In this document: piece after piece, positions 33,801-41,768 of the stretch
Numbering within the stretch: position 1 is the first letter of the stretch
Layout: each line of letters opens with the position of its first letter
Assembly (NCBI GenBank): GCA_028554795.2
Contig: CM068835.1
Span: forward strand, 56,907,219-56,971,218
Source: Sinohyriopsis cumingii
Taxonomy: Eukaryota; Mollusca; Bivalvia; Unionida; Unionidae
DNA: 64,000 nt
Direction: 5' to 3'
Translations under genes and position numbers: made by a program
The notes under the pieces: generated by a model
The model's database searches: none
Seen by the model: only the letters and a program-made list of their open reading frames with translations
What the model was told of the DNA's origin: nothing

Positions 33801-34384
33801 CAGGGACAAAAAAACAAATTCTCGTGCTGAATGATATCGTGCTCGTTGATATCGGTGTCGTCGAGGACGCGCTACGTGCTGATAAATCCCCGTGGACGCT
33901 AGGATACGCAACAACAATACATTCCTCGCAGGGACTGACCATCACGGACACAATTGTTTGGATGGTTGATAATCGCATCGAATGGTCGAATCTAGTCTAT
34001 CTTGCAGTGTCCCGAGTACGAAGGATAAATCAGCTTCGAAGAATTGTTATTGACGGAGCCGGTGACGGAGTCACTGACGAAGCCGGTGACAAAGTCACTG
34101 ACGAAGTCATCGATGCAAGCGTCATTGATAGAAAACTCTCGGGTTACCGCCAACAGGATAAAAAAAAACAGCGGCGTTTTGATATTGATGCCGAATTAAT
34201 AATCTCGCTACGACAACAACAGAATAATCACTGCGCGAGTTGCAATTGTATAATGAGTTGGCGTTATTCGGATAAAGACACTCGCCAATTTACCGTGGAT
34301 AGGATCGATAACAGTCTCGGTCATGTCAAAAACAATGTGAGGTTGACCTGTCTTGAGTGCAATAGACGCAACGGCGCTAGTTAA
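30872..34384 (+). CDS. Family B DNA polymerase-SF1 helicase-HNH fusion
   Basis: 1,170 residues from the first ATG (MDEFERLAAIKPRKN). The N-terminal 390 residues are unassigned. A divergent family B polymerase core follows: motif A DMVACYPAS (Asp415), motif B RIIGKFTQGG (Lys574) and motif C AVDSFYID (Asp671, Asp676). Then comes a full SF1 helicase: Walker A GCGGSGKT (747-754), WDEIC (Asp818, Glu819), a GDHGQPPP motif III, IHSSQG near 1016 and YLAVSRV as motif VI. The C-terminus is an HNH domain: CASCNC (1121-1126), VDRIDNS (from 1142), NNVRLTCLECNRR. One chain could thus unwind, copy and nick DNA. Classical Polinton polymerase marks such as the FNGCLFHGC block are not seen, so protein priming is uncertain. 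It overlaps the integrase gene tail to tail by 8 bases. Confidence 0.85.
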   Translation: MDEFERLAAIKPRKNIKFNLDRVLKDTPKALINDKTLLNKIRDCINEFKRDGASHSWSTFRIDGIVDATMNDNRAATIISQLDGKRYFFRVKFIVRVKSGDWIIRDKFEPVLSDKKTVIVSRDSKPGLLTGIDRPYYERAYPETAVVYGIYPLNKKPDIGKLKPMKQSTGINCVAERIIEHFTNACRGNKLTDLRRSKINQWELTVKERGATISDIARLETSLRFPITVTTITGEVLYESKYKSKGAPIKIIDHNEHAWTPAITIFPRDRTVKYIPEEFLGEQFSKDGFLAERKLFDAIAYLCKNDPVSVWLLRSAENDADTFDQFVRPNGELYRTEAFHNRMKKTAMEFEEHDEQLLTNCFTIPSVVAHVAARKNAWRPTRREFLPDVQSSCLEYYHGGLWNTEYNRDAMISVDMVACYPASFLGYGSAAEYFKRFGHPSHEMTRVAINGPLPDFDLTGFARIVSFEFAAGLHRCCYIWIGRHMAEKKWLPIALLRYMIDCSMLVSLIVSDAIISYRAQTEVWLPEPERLDSIIDESRKNIDADEEYIIEWSRRIFNQRNHEAKDLGRRIIGKFTQGGKNCDYKRYCSRLIIDDAEYDFVIKDAVAKNRYVNCKTAFLSSGTRLGTVVTYSDGDSPAYPHLRASMLGYAAINLFSMINRFPDTAVRVAVDSFYIDVAYKENVAGFTSPDESWGTWRIKNEIRRDYSPSADVAVENNYLRGDKLSEWSNAPPCSDPICRHKTVYLSGCGGSGKTTRAIELFRTRASIIVLTPTHRLAREIKQRSVDAVTYHSFFRYSGGEWTPDRMGEKFIPEVIIWDEICTVSLDVLQMFLEWLLRANTAVIMCGDHGQPPPFVGEGPHDWLKGFVDYYEETDTDYRALDEQLREVKKLIRLQPDRVQCEIIREVIPETPLNEFWETWRPNDLIVASRKIVRDTLQRRLFTLHKEKFPTRPVPLCYRPADTRRQNIEVEIPGPTASGTKKQILVLNDIVLVDIGVVEDALRADKSPWTLGYATTIHSSQGLTITDTIVWMVDNRIEWSNLVYLAVSRVRRINQLRRIVIDGAGDGVTDEAGDKVTDEVIDASVIDRKLSGYRQQDKKKQRRFDIDAELIISLRQQQNNHCASCNCIMSWRYSDKDTRQFTVDRIDNSLGHVKNNVRLTCLECNRRNGAS

Positions 34385-35321
34385 GACCACGCGGGGGTAA
34401 TTGAGTATCGTCAGGTATCACTTGTAGTTGCTCGCGTGTAAATCCGCGCTGAGGAGCAGTTGAATCCAGTCTGTAGATCGGTGGTCTACCAGTTGATCGT
34501 GTTATCGTTGATATGTTATGTGTGGTAACACTCCAAATAGGATCAGTAGCTCTTTTTTTACCGCCTTCAAGCTCTCCTGGTTCATACAGATATCTAACAG
34601 TGACATCGCCAAGAATCGGCTTGGAAACGCTATTTATTTTTGATTTTCCGGGTATATACTCGTATTTAATCGCGTCGCTGGGCTTCATGTTGATTGCTCG
34701 GGTAATCTCGTTATTTAACGCTGCAATTACACCTGGCAACCTTTTAACCCATTCACGAGATCGTTTTTCTTGGATGAATTCCTTCGCGTATTGATATCCA
34801 AATAACCGTTCAGCGAGAGTCCGATTGAATCGTTCAACAATTGCCTGATCACGATGTAGCGCAGTATGACCTCGTCGTATCGCGACGCTATGATGTTTCA
34901 GCGTTGATAAAACAGCGCCGCGAAATTCACTACCGGGATCAACTTGTAATAGATTTGGCCAGCGCAGAGGGCCTCTTCGATAAATTCTTTCAAACGCGGC
35001 GGCTACTTCAGTTGCCGACTTTGTTTTTAACGGCTCCGCTTGTTTGTATCGACTCGCAACATCAACTACGGTTAGCGCGTATTTGTAACCGTTGTCATGC
35101 GGCAGAAATAATATATCAGCCTGATGAACTTCATTAGGTACGCTGACATCAAAGCGCGAGAAGTTGATTTGTTTAGGCGGTGGTAGATAGATTTGCCATA
35201 TAGCCTGTTTGGATAACCAATTAGCCGCAGTGGTCTTTGTTACCTTTGCAGCGCTTGTAAGCTTACCAATTGCGGCCTTCCCCTTCCAGTATCCTCTCGG
35301 AGAATAATAGATGGATTCCAT
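34377..35321 (-). CDS. Retroviral-type integrase (rve family)
   Basis: 314 residues. The catalytic core has Asp69 (HQADILFLP), Asp128 (LLQVDPGSEF) and Glu163 (QAIVERFNRTLAER), with 34 residues between the last two, matching the D,D-35-E plan. An N-terminal helical region (residues 8-45, with KVTKTTAANWLSKQAIWQIY) resembles the Polinton helix-turn-helix part, and the C-terminus has an SH3-like, chromodomain-free tail (VRYLYEPGELEGG, DPIWSVTTHNIS). It would join element ends to host DNA and make the short target duplication. The ATG at 35,321 is preceded by GCGTTTATAATAACAAC and, further up, AATTGAAAAC; no ATG lies upstream in frame. Confidence 0.92.
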   Translation of the reverse strand: MESIYYSPRGYWKGKAAIGKLTSAAKVTKTTAANWLSKQAIWQIYLPPPKQINFSRFDVSVPNEVHQADILFLPHDNGYKYALTVVDVASRYKQAEPLKTKSATEVAAAFERIYRRGPLRWPNLLQVDPGSEFRGAVLSTLKHHSVAIRRGHTALHRDQAIVERFNRTLAERLFGYQYAKEFIQEKRSREWVKRLPGVIAALNNEITRAINMKPSDAIKYEYIPGKSKINSVSKPILGDVTVRYLYEPGELEGGKKRATDPIWSVTTHNISTITRSTGRPPIYRLDSTAPQRGFTREQLQVIPDDTQLPPRGLN

Positions 35322-35346
35322 GTTGTTATTATAAACGCTAGCGTTT

Positions 35347-35697
35347 TCAATTACCAGCGCGAGAAGCTCCGCTTCCAATCATTAATTTACCTTTCATAGC
35401 CGATTTTACCAACCATGAGGCCAATTTTTCTTTGACGGATTTATCAGGAATAGCATTTAATGCGTGAATTAATTTTACATCCGCGATATGACGCTGTTGC
35501 AGATCGCTACTTTTGTAAGCAACATCATGAGCATGACACGCCTTATCGATAGCGTTTATTGGATACTCACCGGGTTTGGGCTGATTTTGATCATCGAGTC
35601 TGATATCTAATCGTGTTCCGGGGCCACAGTAGCTATATCCTGGGAGGTGTTTTTCTCCTGGATACTTTGCCCACGGTGTTCCGGGGAGTTTTGCCAA
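35347..35697 (-). CDS. Phospholipase A2-like domain
   Basis: A coding stretch of 116 codons with LPGYSYCGPGTRLDIRL (the calcium-loop part, YxGPGT type) and INAIDKACHAHDVAY (the catalytic His-Asp helix). This is the parvovirus VP1-type PLA2-like domain, also found in Polintons and adintoviruses, where it is thought to breach endosomal membranes during entry. A helical tail follows (IADVKLIHALNAIPDKSVKEKLASWLVKS). It lies on the minus strand between the integrase and the zinc-ribbon stretch. Enzyme activity is inferred from motifs only. Confidence 0.75.
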   Translation of the reverse strand: MAKLPGTPWAKYPGEKHLPGYSYCGPGTRLDIRLDDQNQPKPGEYPINAIDKACHAHDVAYKSSDLQQRHIADVKLIHALNAIPDKSVKEKLASWLVKSAMKGKLMIGSGASRAGN

Positions 35698-35885
35698 TTT
35701 GGCTGCGATGTCACCTCCTCGCTTTTTTTTAAAACATCTCCGGGTCTAATAGAAATAAATCTAAATTTCTTTGTACCGCATTGTACACACTTGCCAGTAA
35801 GCGCCGATCTGTTATTTCTTGTTGTAGCGGTTGTCATATCATTTGTGCCAGTACGTACTCTACACTTCACACAATATAGATCCAT
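35607..35885 (-). CDS. Zinc-ribbon coding stretch
   Basis: It begins MDLYCVKCRVRTGTNDMTTATTRNNRSALTGKCVQCG, with two CxxC pairs about 30 residues apart, a zinc ribbon. From memory, this MDLYCVKCR-type start is common in Polinton and adintovirus minor virion proteins. The ATG at 35,885 stands only 5 bases from the divergent ATG of the packaging ATPase at 35,891, so one short sequence must serve both. Confidence 0.6.
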   Translation of the reverse strand: MDLYCVKCRVRTGTNDMTTATTRNNRSALTGKCVQCGTKKFRFISIRPGDVLKKSEEVTSQPNWQNSPEHRGQSIQEKNTSQDIATVAPEHD

Positions 35886-35890
35886 AATTT

Positions 35891-36565
35891 ATGTATAGAG
35901 ATATGAATATAATTGATTTTTCGGCGACTAAAACAAGAGAACCAGTTAAGCATGTTGCAGCGTTACCAAACTCGATCCGGATGATTATCATCGGACCATC
36001 TGGATCCGGCAAGACGCAATTGTTACTCAATTTAATAATGAGATGGATGAAGTGGGATAAGTTGTATTTGGTTGCTCCTAGCGTGGATGATCAACGATGC
36101 TACGAGGTGTTGAAAGATTTCAACGAGAATGCATCAGCGATCGCTAAAAAAAATGTTATTGAGTTTATTACGGATATCAATGATGCACCGGGTATTGATG
36201 ATATTGATGGCGACGTTAACAATCTAGTCGTGTACGATGATGTTATGTTAGATAATCAAAAAAACCCAGCTAGGATATTTTCCAGAGGCAGGCATAAAAA
36301 CACTGACGTGATATATGTCACTCAACGATACACTCAGATTCCAAAAGTAATTAGAGACAACTGTAATATTCTTGCTGTGTTCAACGGCGTTGATACACAC
36401 ACGCTACGAAATATTTGGCAGACATGGTGCGGCGGTGACATGGACTTTAATGTTTTTCGAAACTTTTTTAGTCATGCTCAGTCGACCCCACATGGATTTG
36501 TAACGATAAATTTACATGACCCCCGGACACGATATCGTATCGGACTTGACCAAATATTCGGTTAG
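35891..36565 (+). CDS. A32-type genome-packaging ATPase
   Basis: 224 residues, the usual size of Polinton packaging ATPases of the FtsK/HerA superfamily (poxvirus A32 kin), which pump DNA into capsids. Walker A is GPSGSGKT (35-42); Walker B is NLVVYDDVML with Asp116-Asp117. The segments SRGRHKNTDVIYVTQRYTQIPKVIRDNCN and VFRNFFSHAQSTPHGFVTINLHD are typical of the family, with the Gln of VTQR as sensor. An ATG at 35,903 (MNIIDFSATKT) is an alternative start. It is the only virion-assembly gene on the plus strand and ends 31 bases before the right terminal repeat. Confidence 0.9.
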   Translation: MYRDMNIIDFSATKTREPVKHVAALPNSIRMIIIGPSGSGKTQLLLNLIMRWMKWDKLYLVAPSVDDQRCYEVLKDFNENASAIAKKNVIEFITDINDAPGIDDIDGDVNNLVVYDDVMLDNQKNPARIFSRGRHKNTDVIYVTQRYTQIPKVIRDNCNILAVFNGVDTHTLRNIWQTWCGGDMDFNVFRNFFSHAQSTPHGFVTINLHDPRTRYRIGLDQIFG

Positions 36566-36596
36566 TTGTAAATAATTTTCATTGTAAATAACCTCT

Positions 36597-36837
36597 TAGC
36601 AGCAGAGGGGGTGATGACATCGACGCGGTCGTCGATGTGCTTACCGGACGCTGACGACGCTGGGGATCGACGCGCAGAAGGTGTTAATTAAACCAAATGA
36701 CGTTTGGACGATCCCCCAACGACGTCGTCGTTTTTTTTTTTACCAGGCGCTGACGACACTAGATCGTTGAGTGCAGAAAGTAATAATTAAGCCAAATGAC
36801 GATTGAGCCAATTGTCCGATTCGCCCCCTCTGCTGCT
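36597..36837 (-). repeat. Right terminal inverted repeat, 241 bp
   Basis: The complement of 22,602-22,842 without any difference that I can find, including the 11-base homopolymer. See the left repeat for its inner structure. It begins 31 bases after the stop of the packaging ATPase gene. Confidence 0.95.
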
Positions 36838-36884
36838 GTATGTGTATGTGTGTATTTGTGTGTGAGAGAGAGAGAGAGAGAGAG
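36838..36884. repeat. Compound (TG)n(GA)n microsatellite
   Basis: TG-rich DNA followed by about ten GA units directly against the right end of the Polinton-like element. The element may have landed at the edge of this simple repeat. Confidence 0.9.
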
Positions 36885-37139
36885 TCATGCATGGTTTAGA
36901 TGATGTAACCCTTATTTTGTAAAAGGTACGTAAACTTAACATGCCTTAGGTTAGTCATTGAATTCCTAGCATTTCTTCACGCCCAGTTTGCCATCTTCAT
37001 TTTCTCAGTATTACATTAAATAATTACATCTATACAATTTTGGGGTATTTAAAAGAAATGGTTTTTCTTATCACTGATTTGCAGGTCAATAATATAGACA
37101 TCTTGGAGCTGCTGTCGTATCATTTTAGAGGAGTTAGCA

Positions 37140-37142
<3 letters not shown>

Positions 37143-37181
<39 letters not shown>

Positions 37182-37187
37182 TGTGTG
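37143..37187. repeat. (GT)n microsatellite
   Basis: About 21 GT units with one interruption near the 3' end. Confidence 0.95.
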
Positions 37188-38390
37188 AACCAGGGATTTG
37201 TACATATATGCATGTATGTATAAGTATCTGATTGGACGAAGCACTAATCAGTGATCTTCTATGAGTTAACTTACGACTCTGTCCGTTGGTCATTCCAATA
37301 ACATTTTATATACTGATTCAATAGTCCCGAGTACATACAATGTGAACAAAGAAATATGAATATTTATCTGTGTATTGCTATACCAAATATACGTAGTTTT
37401 ATAATGGTATATAGTAGACTGATCTATCGATCACTTAAAATGAAAATTTCCAACGATTGTGTATAATGCCAGTACTAGTGTTTAAGTTCCTCAAGCCAAG
37501 TTTTGTTGAAATACACAAAACCAAGCATCGATTACAGTGAAATTAAAACGTCCTTAGAAGCAAGTAACTGCTTTATCGGGCAAAGGTTATGGTGTGTTGT
37601 AGATACACAACAGAGGTGCGCAGTATTACCGGATTACCGCGATATTTTTTTCCGTTGGTAGGTTCCACGGTACTTTTTCAATGTACGGGTACTTCCGTAG
37701 TTTCCGTCAGGAAGGAATGTAGGGTTATCCCCGAGTAATACTGTTATGAAATATAGATATTAACAGTATCTTTACATTTTCATCACAAAATATCTCAGAA
37801 TATTATTATCATGTTTTCACAAAACAATTGTATTTGTCACAAATTAATTTTGAATTGTACAACTATAATTATAGTTATGATCCTTTAATTGTGCGTTAAC
37901 AGGGTTGCCAAATGGGATGTTGTGAAAGATATTCAGGTCAAATCCATTTTTTGGAAATATTTCGGATTAAAATTGTATTTTTGTAGCTATTCAATAGCGT
38001 ATAGCAATCTGTCAAGAACATGTATTCCTTTATAAAACAGTGAATCAACTAAGATTTGCAGGAAAGGCGTTGCTTTTTGTTAGAAGTTTACGTAATTTCT
38101 CAAGTACACTAAATATTTTTTTCTCGATTGTCGAATAAGCGAGTTTTATGTTTATTGGCCCTCTCTCGTGAATATCGTTCATGGGTGTTGCCACCACACC
38201 CAAAGTTTCGCATCCTATTATATCAGTAGTGCAGCTAGCAGATTGTATGTTTAAGTCTCGATACTTCCTGTTGTTATCAACAAACTCTCTAATGTCAGCA
38301 GAATGCCTTTCACGGGACGTCAACTATCGTGTAAGCATAATCATCCCAATTTAGTTACAGTGTTTAGATTACAGCTTATACAATAATTAA

Positions 38391-38408
38391 CACACACACA
38401 CACACACA
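38391..38408. repeat. (CA)n microsatellite
   Basis: Nine CA units. Confidence 0.9.
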
Positions 38409-40769
38409 GAGTAAATTCATCTACAATAAGATAGTGAGCATTTCATTGATGGGGCTGCAGGCTGCGATATTTTAATTTATTTTATCTCAAGATTTTTTTT
38501 ATTCGAATAATATAATGGAAATAGTAAGGAGCAGTTTTGCATTGGATTAGAGCTGGATATTTTTAAAGAATTTTTTTTTAAAGTGTCACGTCACTTTCCC
38601 AGAACATTAAATTGATGGTCCCTAATATGATTGCTGTATACCGTGGTAATTATCGTGGTTTATTCAGAACTATTTCGTGGTGATAATAAATACCGAACGT
38701 TCAGATTACCTTATTTATGATATGCATATTTCTTTCATCCGGTTTACTAGTGCATATATTATGAATGATAGAATAAATGTAAGGGACTCTGAGACTGAAT
38801 TTGGAAGAAATTCTCTCGTAAAACACTGGTCAAAGGGACCGGATGTCTTAAAAGTCAACGGACACAATTTTGGTGGTAGAAACGAACAGAGCTTGACAGC
38901 ACACTGTACTTGCGTCAATTTCTTGTAGTTCGTTGATACCAATATAATGATTTGCTTGAATTTGATTGTTTACATTTGCATGTATTTATTCGTTTAAATT
39001 CGTAGATCAATTCTTGATATGCGTACAACTGTGTTGAGTTGAGATATCTGAATTCGTAAAAGATTTTATGCATTAATTTAGTTGATAAGAGTTACGAGAA
39101 TCAGTTGAATTCACCGATCTTAGATGATTTCATGTATGATAAAGACTTGAATGTGTGTATTCGCTGAAAATAACGTAGTTAAACTATTTAATGTATTTCA
39201 TTCATTCATCTGTGTAACTGAGACGAGAACGGAACCGTTATGCCTCGTGTAATGTTAATAGGAATCAGTAACGAGATAGCCATTAGGAAGTACATTATTA
39301 TTGTGAAACTAGGTTTGTTTATGGTCTGCCATGTTTAGTTTCACCAGATAGCTTTTGTTCTGTTCTGTTCGAATTCCGATAGAACGATATCTGACATAAC
39401 GAGAGGGTAGTAATGATATGTTCTCAGTAGGACAACTGACACAATATTAGGTCGCATCTCTGTTTATTTTGTAAGGGGAAATAGCTCTAACGACGTATCC
39501 ACGGACATATCCACGGAAGTATCTACTTACGTATCCAACTACTTACACAAAGTTTGAGGGCCGAAAAGAGGCGAGACAGTAGGGAGGTCGGAAAAGGAAA
39601 ATAGCAAAAGGACCTGGAGGAACCACCACAGTGAAGTCGGAGAGGACGGGAAGGAGCAGGATATGAAGTTGTACAAGGCAATTCTTCGATCGCTCACTCG
39701 ATTATAAGATGAACAAATTCTATGATTTAAACAGATCGGCTATTTAAATAAATATATTTGTGTTTGAAATTCGGTGAAAAATTTATTTCAAAAGAATTGT
39801 ATCTTCCTAATATAATAGAAATGTATCTTCCTAATGTAATGTATTATCCCAGTTGTTTATGTAATTGATTAAAAAAAAATATTTTTTCATGTACGGTGGC
39901 TCGTGTCATTCTGTTCTATATATCTGCTTGGATCTCTATTTATTCTATCTATAATTTCACACTTTATTTTAATGTTTACTCGATCCGGGCAACAACAATA
40001 CCGAGGGCGATCACCCTCTCGATAACGATAGACAAATAACGCGGACACCTTGTAAAAAGGTACAACCTCATAATACCACACCAACAGTAGCAAACTGCTA
40101 CAAACTCATGCATACAGAAACAACGCAATTTTTGAATATTACATAGGCATGTGGGGATATGCTGTTCCAGCGTTACCCGATGAAAAGTGGTCTCGATCAT
40201 TCGGTGATTGTTATAATCTTCCCGGTAAAGAAGAAGACAACAAAGTCATCGCCTATCAGGTAAATAGCTGTACTAAGTATATCGAGATAGATCGAATAAT
40301 GCAAGCACCATAGGATGCAATAGACTCCACTTTCAAGATCGAAATTGTTCATTATATGTGCCAAACACTGACTCGTATTATATCATCATAATCTTGATGG
40401 CGTTGAAAAAAATTGCATCTTTTTAATGTTCTTAGCCCTTATGTGTTAACTTGATGAACAGAGCTTAGAGCATTTTAAAAGGTTAAGCGCTTTATTAAGT
40501 ATTCTAGGGCCTAAGAAGAATACCAGATAGAACTGTTACCAGTAAAGTTTATCCAATGTCATGGCCAAAACGTCTTGATGTAAGGAGATGATACGACAAT
40601 CAGTCCTGGCATAATGTTTAATAATCGTGATCAGATGGCAAATGAATTTTCAGGGTGCTGATATCACGTGACTAGGGCGACATATTCTGTTGCTCTTACG
40701 TCTGTCCCAAGGTAGCGTGCGTCCTACTCTTTGTCCTGCTTTTACAATGCATGTTATTAAGTTGCCTAT

Positions 40770-41000
40770 ATCTCCAGTTGACGAGAATCTTAATATACTC
40801 AGCTGGAATGTTAGAGGTGTGGTATCTCCTCAACCTGGATTCACAGCTGTGTTAATCCAACCGTAGCTGATGATATTTCACTTTTGGCTGAATATCCTAA
40901 CAATCTTCAAAAGGTGATTGATGTAATATTATCCTTAATCAAATTTATTTCAAATATCCAACACCTGTTTTTGGCAGTAAACGCACTCTAGATTAGAATT
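40770..41000 (+). mobile_element. LINE remnant, endonuclease and RT scraps
   Basis: At about 40,785 the translation NLNILSWNVRG matches the start of an apurinic-type LINE endonuclease. At about 40,868 VADDISLLAEYPNNLQKVIDVI matches the reverse transcriptase active-site region (ADD motif). The two lie only some 80 bases apart, so most of the LINE is gone. Both are weak, short matches. Confidence 0.45.
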
Positions 41001-41387
41001 GATAAACAGAAACAGCTGCTATGCCTTCACTGGGGTTAAAGTTCTATGGGGAAATAGACAGTCTTGTCTCCTCTTCACAGCGGTATTGATATCGTGTAAT
41101 GTATAAATATAATAGATCGCACACTGGCGTTATTTTCCAATGCAAATAACATTACAGCATACGCCTATAGTAACAAGTGGCGATAAGAATTTAGTGTCAA
41201 ACGTTATATGTTGTTATCTTCTGTCCAGAATACCAGAATTTTGTGAGCATAAAATGTTATTAGGGGTGGTCATCTTCGCCTGTTGTTCTTTCCGCATTCA
41301 TACTGGACACCGGATTAACTCAAAGCTACCGTCACATGACGTAATAGTCGAAGTAAGCAGGAATGTTTTGCTTTGGATTGGTTTGGT

Positions 41388-41623
41388 GGGCTTTAACAAC
41401 ATTTTTCAACCCATGATAAGATATATAGAGAGGTCAGTACATCTGGCAAAGGAAGAAGCCAAGAAGAACCCGGAAAGAACCACCAACCAACGGGAGCTAT
41501 TAGCAAGCTTTATCGCATACCCACGTTGTTCGAGCTCAGACTTGAACTCACGCGGACGGATGTGAAATGTGTGAGTGATCTATAAAAGCCAGCGCCTTAG
41601 GCCACAGGGTCACCCGGAGCCCC
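41388..41623 (-). mobile_element. tRNA-derived SINE, diverged
   Basis: On the minus strand it starts GGGGCTCCGGGTGACCCTG with GTGGCCTAAGGCGCTGG and GAGTTCAAGTCTGAGC as box-A and box-B-like parts. It continues through GGGTATGCGATAAAGC, GTTGGTTGGTGGTTCTTTCCGG and TTGAAAAATGTTGTTAAAGCCC. It belongs to the same family or a close relative of the SINE at 1,855, but is much more diverged and so older. Confidence 0.65.
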
Positions 41624-41655
41624 ATGCAAGAAGGAGAAATAATCATTTACGGTTT

Positions 41656-41768
41656 GTTTGACATACCCATGTTGATAGAGCCGAAACGCGAACTCACGCG
41701 GATGGATGTGAGATGTGTGAGTGATCTGTATAGGCAAACGCCTTAGACCACATGGTCACCCGCTACCC
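41656..41768 (-). mobile_element. SINE head fragment
   Basis: A second tRNA-like head directly after the SINE at 41,388: GGGTAGCGGGTGACCATG, TGGTCTAAGGCG, and CATCCGCGTGAGTTCGCG. It stops after TGGGTATGTCAAAC. The CATCCNTCCGCGTGAGTTC segment is shared with its neighbour, so both come from one subfamily, perhaps by tandem insertion or duplication. Confidence 0.55.

Larger units (their letters stand above)
23692..35340. promoter_or_regulatory. Start-proximal motif family of the element
   Basis: Directly before several start codons lies TTTAnAATAA or a near form: at the genes starting 24,233 (TTTTAGAATAAA), 25,541 (TTTACAATAATA), 26,519 (TTTACAATAAA), 28,481 (TTTTTAATAAGG), 29,832 (TTTATAAGAATA) and 35,321 (TTTATAATAACAAC). 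At 24,233, 26,519, 27,991, 28,481 and 35,321 a second word AATTGAAAAC, or near it, lies 10-35 bases further up. The genes are on the minus strand. This suggests a shared element-specific promoter or short leader; the role is inferred. Confidence 0.55.
22602..36837. mobile_element. Polinton/adintovirus-like element, near whole
   Basis: This 14,236-bp element is bounded by identical 241-bp terminal inverted repeats starting AGCAGCAG and a 5-bp target duplication. It carries the whole Polinton gene set: double jelly-roll major capsid, penton-like minor capsid, adenain-like protease, A32-type packaging ATPase, retroviral-type integrase and a family B DNA polymerase. It also has PLA2-like, fibre-like, core-like, HNH and zinc-binding genes. 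Genes are packed with overlaps or gaps of a few bases and appear intronless. It looks nearly whole, with perhaps about one break; identical terminal repeats and target duplication suggest a recent insertion. Its polymerase is not the classical Polinton type but part of a fusion with an SF1 helicase and HNH domain. Confidence 0.92.
22597..36842. repeat. Target-site duplication GTATG
   Basis: GTATG at 22,597-22,601 and 36,838-36,842 directly abuts the outer ends of the terminal repeats. Polintons usually make 6-bp duplications; here only 5 bases match exactly, which may reflect integrase spacing or a later change. Confidence 0.75.
36885..40770. other. Gene-free stretch
   Basis: AT-rich DNA with no supported gene. 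The frames at 38,045-38,323 and 38,677-38,942 are short, without domains, and the second pair lies antisense to each other. Simple repeats at 37,143 and 38,391 are listed separately. Confidence 0.5.

Noticed and set aside
38677-38942. Overlapping sense and antisense frames of 75-83 codons
   Set aside because: Both are short, without domains, and neither has coding-like composition.
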